Source of the DNA: JBDKTK01 sp039680225
GTDB lineage: Bacteria; Desulfobacterota; Syntrophia; Syntrophales; UBA4778
NCBI GenBank assembly: GCA_039680225.1
Contig: JBDKTK010000353.1
Span: 1-8,031, forward strand
Direction: 5' to 3'
DNA length: 8,031 bases
The translations under genes and the position numbers were made by a program. Under the pieces are notes generated by a model that ran no database searches, was not told the DNA's origin, and saw only the letters and a program-made list of their open reading frames with translations. This document shows positions 5,927 to 8,031 of this stretch, one piece after another (within the stretch, counting starts at the first letter, position 1; every line of letters begins with the position of its first letter).

Positions 5927-7167
5927 CAGGCGAATGCCTCGCTTAAATTGTCCCCCTTGGAAATCCGGTAAACCGGACAAGACCCGATTATCAACTCCTG
6001 GACAATGTCGCTTGAATCAAACAGCGGCCTGACACCGGCCTGCGTCCGAAAGCTGTCGTCGTCCATGAAAATTCCGGCGGGCCTGATCCGCTTGGCCTTC
6101 AGCAGCCCCAGTGCGTAAACATAATCCCCCAGCTTAGCGCCTGATGAAAAAAACATGATCGCCTGCCCCCCGTCCCGCAGGTAATCGGAGGACATCGCAA
6201 TCGCCCGGGGATAGGGGACCGCTCCATCGTCATTTACCCTGGCCAGCATCGTGAGCGCCTGCGGCAGGTTATGGAGGCCCCGGCAATACGGCAGGATATG
6301 AACTTTTTCAGCAAACCCGATGATCTGCACGGTATGGCCGCGCTCCAGCGCGAACTTGGCGAGCGAAGCCGCGATTTTCACCGAGTACTCGAAGGTGGAT
6401 TCCCGGCCCGTCCCGGCCGAGGCGCCCTTCTGCAGGTTGAGGATGATGGTCAGCTCTGACGTGCTGCGCATCTCGAACTCTTTCACTATCAACTTCGCAT
6501 GTCTGGCCGTCGACGGCCAATGGATGTACCTGATGCTGTCGCCGCGGCGGTATTCCCTTGTCCCGAAAAAGTCTTCCGTGCCGCCCGCCTTGGAGATCGC
6601 TTCGGAATTGCTTGACGGCATATTGGTCGCCGAGAACAGCGGGAAGCGGGCGACGTCAAATACTCTCGGGTAAACAATGAGCTTGCCGCGCTCTTCGGGG
6701 ATCACGCGCTCGGTTTCCGATATCCCCAGCGGGTATGCCGAGCGCAGCGTGATCGGGCCGATCTCGTATTCCCCCCGCTTGTAGCAGTGGACAGGCACGC
6801 TGTAGCTGCGCACGTTCCCTTTGGCTATCTTTGCTATAAAGCTCATGGGATTTTGCAGAGACGGCTCGGCCGCCGGTATATTGTCGACAACCTCGATCAT
6901 GAAGCGCCCGCGATGACCCTTGTTTTCCACGGTGACATCCAGGTTCAGGTCATCATCTTCAAAGGCCGATGGAGGGAAAGTCCGCTTCACTTCCAATCCG
7001 TGCAGCACCCTTATCGGCAGGACGCAGCCAAGCACCAGGACCGCGGCAAGCATGGAGAACATGGCATAGAGCATGATCATGTCCCTGTTCCAGGCAATCA
7101 AAAAGAATGCTGCGGCAAGCAGGAGAAGGACGATGATCTTGGCCCTTTTTTTAAGCTGATTTTTCAT
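5926..7167 (-). CDS. DUF58 domain protein, membrane-anchored partner of MoxR
   Basis: A 413-residue protein with two membrane segments at the N-terminus (about 10-26 and 29-52), a beta-rich stretch (about 55-165) and the DUF58 signature: GTEDFFGTREYRRGDSIRYI (196-215), then HWPSTARHAKLIVKEFE. The C-terminal half has a von Willebrand A-like outline, but the strand after the signature reads LTIILNLQKGAS where metal-binding members have DxSxS, so a functional MIDAS is unlikely. The ATG at 7167 lies inside the end of moxR (17-nt overlap), with a weak GGA upstream; a longer frame to 7248 would only re-read moxR. DUF58 proteins are commonly encoded beside MoxR ATPases and are thought to be their partners or effectors in envelope processes. 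The molecular job is not established. Confidence 0.93.
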   Translation of the reverse strand: MKNQLKKRAKIIVLLLLAAAFFLIAWNRDMIMLYAMFSMLAAVLVLGCVLPIRVLHGLEVKRTFPPSAFEDDDLNLDVTVENKGHRGRFMIEVVDNIPAAEPSLQNPMSFIAKIAKGNVRSYSVPVHCYKRGEYEIGPITLRSAYPLGISETERVIPEERGKLIVYPRVFDVARFPLFSATNMPSSNSEAISKAGGTEDFFGTREYRRGDSIRYIHWPSTARHAKLIVKEFEMRSTSELTIILNLQKGASAGTGRESTFEYSVKIAASLAKFALERGHTVQIIGFAEKVHILPYCRGLHNLPQALTMLARVNDDGAVPYPRAIAMSSDYLRDGGQAIMFFSSGAKLGDYVYALGLLKAKRIRPAGIFMDDDSFRTQAGVRPLFDSSDIVQELIIGSCPVYRISKGDNLSEAFA

Positions 7168-8031
7168 ACTTCTGTCCGACGGGGACCGCAACAGTCTTGA
7201 GGATTTCTTCGAGGACTTTCTCCTCGGTGGCTCCGCGCAGCCGCGCATGGGGGTTGAGTATTATCCGATGGGCCAGGACAGGCCTGGCTACGACCTTGAT
7301 AAGCGAAGGGTCAACGTAATTTTGACCCCTCAGCAGCGCCATGGCCTGGGCGGCCCGCATCATGCCGAGAGAGCCGCGCGGGCTCGCCCCGTACAGAACA
7401 TCGGCGTTTGTCCGGGTGGCGTTCATTATGCCGACGATGTAACGCATGACCGAATTCTCAATGTACACATCGCTGACCGCCTCCTGCATCCCGCGGATGT
7501 CCTCATCGGAGAGCACGGAAGAGATGGAGTGGATGGGATGCTTCTTGATCTGCATCTCCATCATGCGCACTTCCTCGTCGATGCTCGAATAGCCCATTTT
7601 GATCCGCATGAAGAAACGGTCGAGCTGGGCTTCCGGCAGCGGATATGTCCCCTGGAGCTCGATCGGGTTCTGGGTGGCTATGACCATGAATACCGGCGGC
7701 AGCGGGTAGGTCTTCCCGTCGGCGGTCACCTGGGTTTCCTCCATGCATTCCAGCAGGCTCGATTGCGTGCGCGGGGTAGCGCGGTTTATCTCGTCAGCGA
7801 GTAGGACGTTGGTGAAGACCGGGCCGGGCTTGAATTCGAATTCGGCGCTTTTCTGATTATAAATCTGGACGCCGGTGATATCGGAGGGGAGCAGGTCGGG
7901 TGTGAACTGGACGCGTTTGAACTGCAGGGCAAGCGAGCTTGCCATTGCCCTGGCCAGCATCGTTTTGCCCAACCCGGGCAGGTCCTCTATCAGGAGGTGC
8001 CCGCGGCATAGCAGCGCTATGACGGCCAGTT
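7151..8031 (-). CDS. MoxR-family AAA+ ATPase, N-terminus cut by window edge
   Basis: The frame runs in from the right edge, giving 292 residues; roughly 30-40 N-terminal residues of a usual MoxR protein are missing. Motifs in fragment numbering: Walker A LPGLGKT (17-23, codons 7981-7961), Walker B VLLADEINRA (from 75), sensor 1 IATQNP (from 117), the Arg-containing QLDRF, and GASPRGS (214-220), which carries the sensor 2 arginine typical of MoxR. All catalytic parts visible look intact, so this should hydrolyse ATP as a hexameric remodeller or chaperone in the cytoplasm. It is the first visible gene of the operon and overlaps DUF58 by 17 nt, so the two are probably made in linked amounts. The promoter lies outside the window. 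MoxR fits better than the ClpX or NtrC families. Confidence 0.96.
   Translation of the reverse strand, partial: LAVIALLCRGHLLIEDLPGLGKTMLARAMASSLALQFKRVQFTPDLLPSDITGVQIYNQKSAEFEFKPGPVFTNVLLADEINRATPRTQSSLLECMEETQVTADGKTYPLPPVFMVIATQNPIELQGTYPLPEAQLDRFFMRIKMGYSSIDEEVRMMEMQIKKHPIHSISSVLSDEDIRGMQEAVSDVYIENSVMRYIVGIMNATRTNADVLYGASPRGSLGMMRAAQAMALLRGQNYVDPSLIKVVARPVLAHRIILNPHARLRGATEEKVLEEILKTVAVPVGQKYEKSA

Noticed and set aside
7168..7248. Longer start for the DUF58 gene at 7248
   Set aside because: The extra 27 residues are basic and serine-rich and come from reading moxR in another frame. The ATG at 7167 leads directly into the expected membrane anchor.

Overview
The window looks like a bacterial chromosome of moderately high GC content, with every supported gene on the minus strand. 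The multi-PAS sensor style and the MoxR/DUF58/transglutaminase cluster fit a Gram-negative anaerobe of the Desulfobacterota (former Deltaproteobacteria). That placement is inferred from protein style, not from a marker gene. No RNA gene, insertion sequence, CRISPR array or other mobile element was seen.

Reading in the direction of transcription (right to left), the first unit is a tight four-gene operon. It holds a 5'-truncated MoxR-type AAA+ ATPase (8031-7151), a DUF58 protein (7167-5926, overlapping moxR by 17 nt), a TgpA-like membrane transglutaminase with DUF3488-like and DUF4129-like parts (5926-3548, TGATG overlap with DUF58), and a type I signal peptidase with an extra N-terminal multi-pass membrane domain (3525-2623, 22 nt after the transglutaminase). 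The first three form a widespread module in which a MoxR ATPase is thought to remodel or activate a DUF58 partner and a membrane transglutaminase faces the periplasm. The signal peptidase at the end suggests a link to protein export or maturation.

A 402-nt non-coding gap follows (2622-2221). It holds a compact GC hairpin, a sigma-54-like promoter with exact GG-N10-GC geometry, two short perfect palindromes and a perfect TATAAT box. After it comes a soluble sensor gene starting at a TTG codon at 2220. It is open to the left edge for 740 codons and encodes at least six tandem PAS domains; its output domain lies outside the window.

Most of the content belongs to known families. The best candidates for something unusual are in the operon. 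The transglutaminase has Ser where the catalytic Cys should be, the DUF58 protein lacks the metal-binding DxSxS motif, and the signal peptidase has a rewritten GDNRDNS box that still keeps the Ser, Asp and Arg equivalents. By contrast, the visible motifs of the MoxR ATPase look intact.
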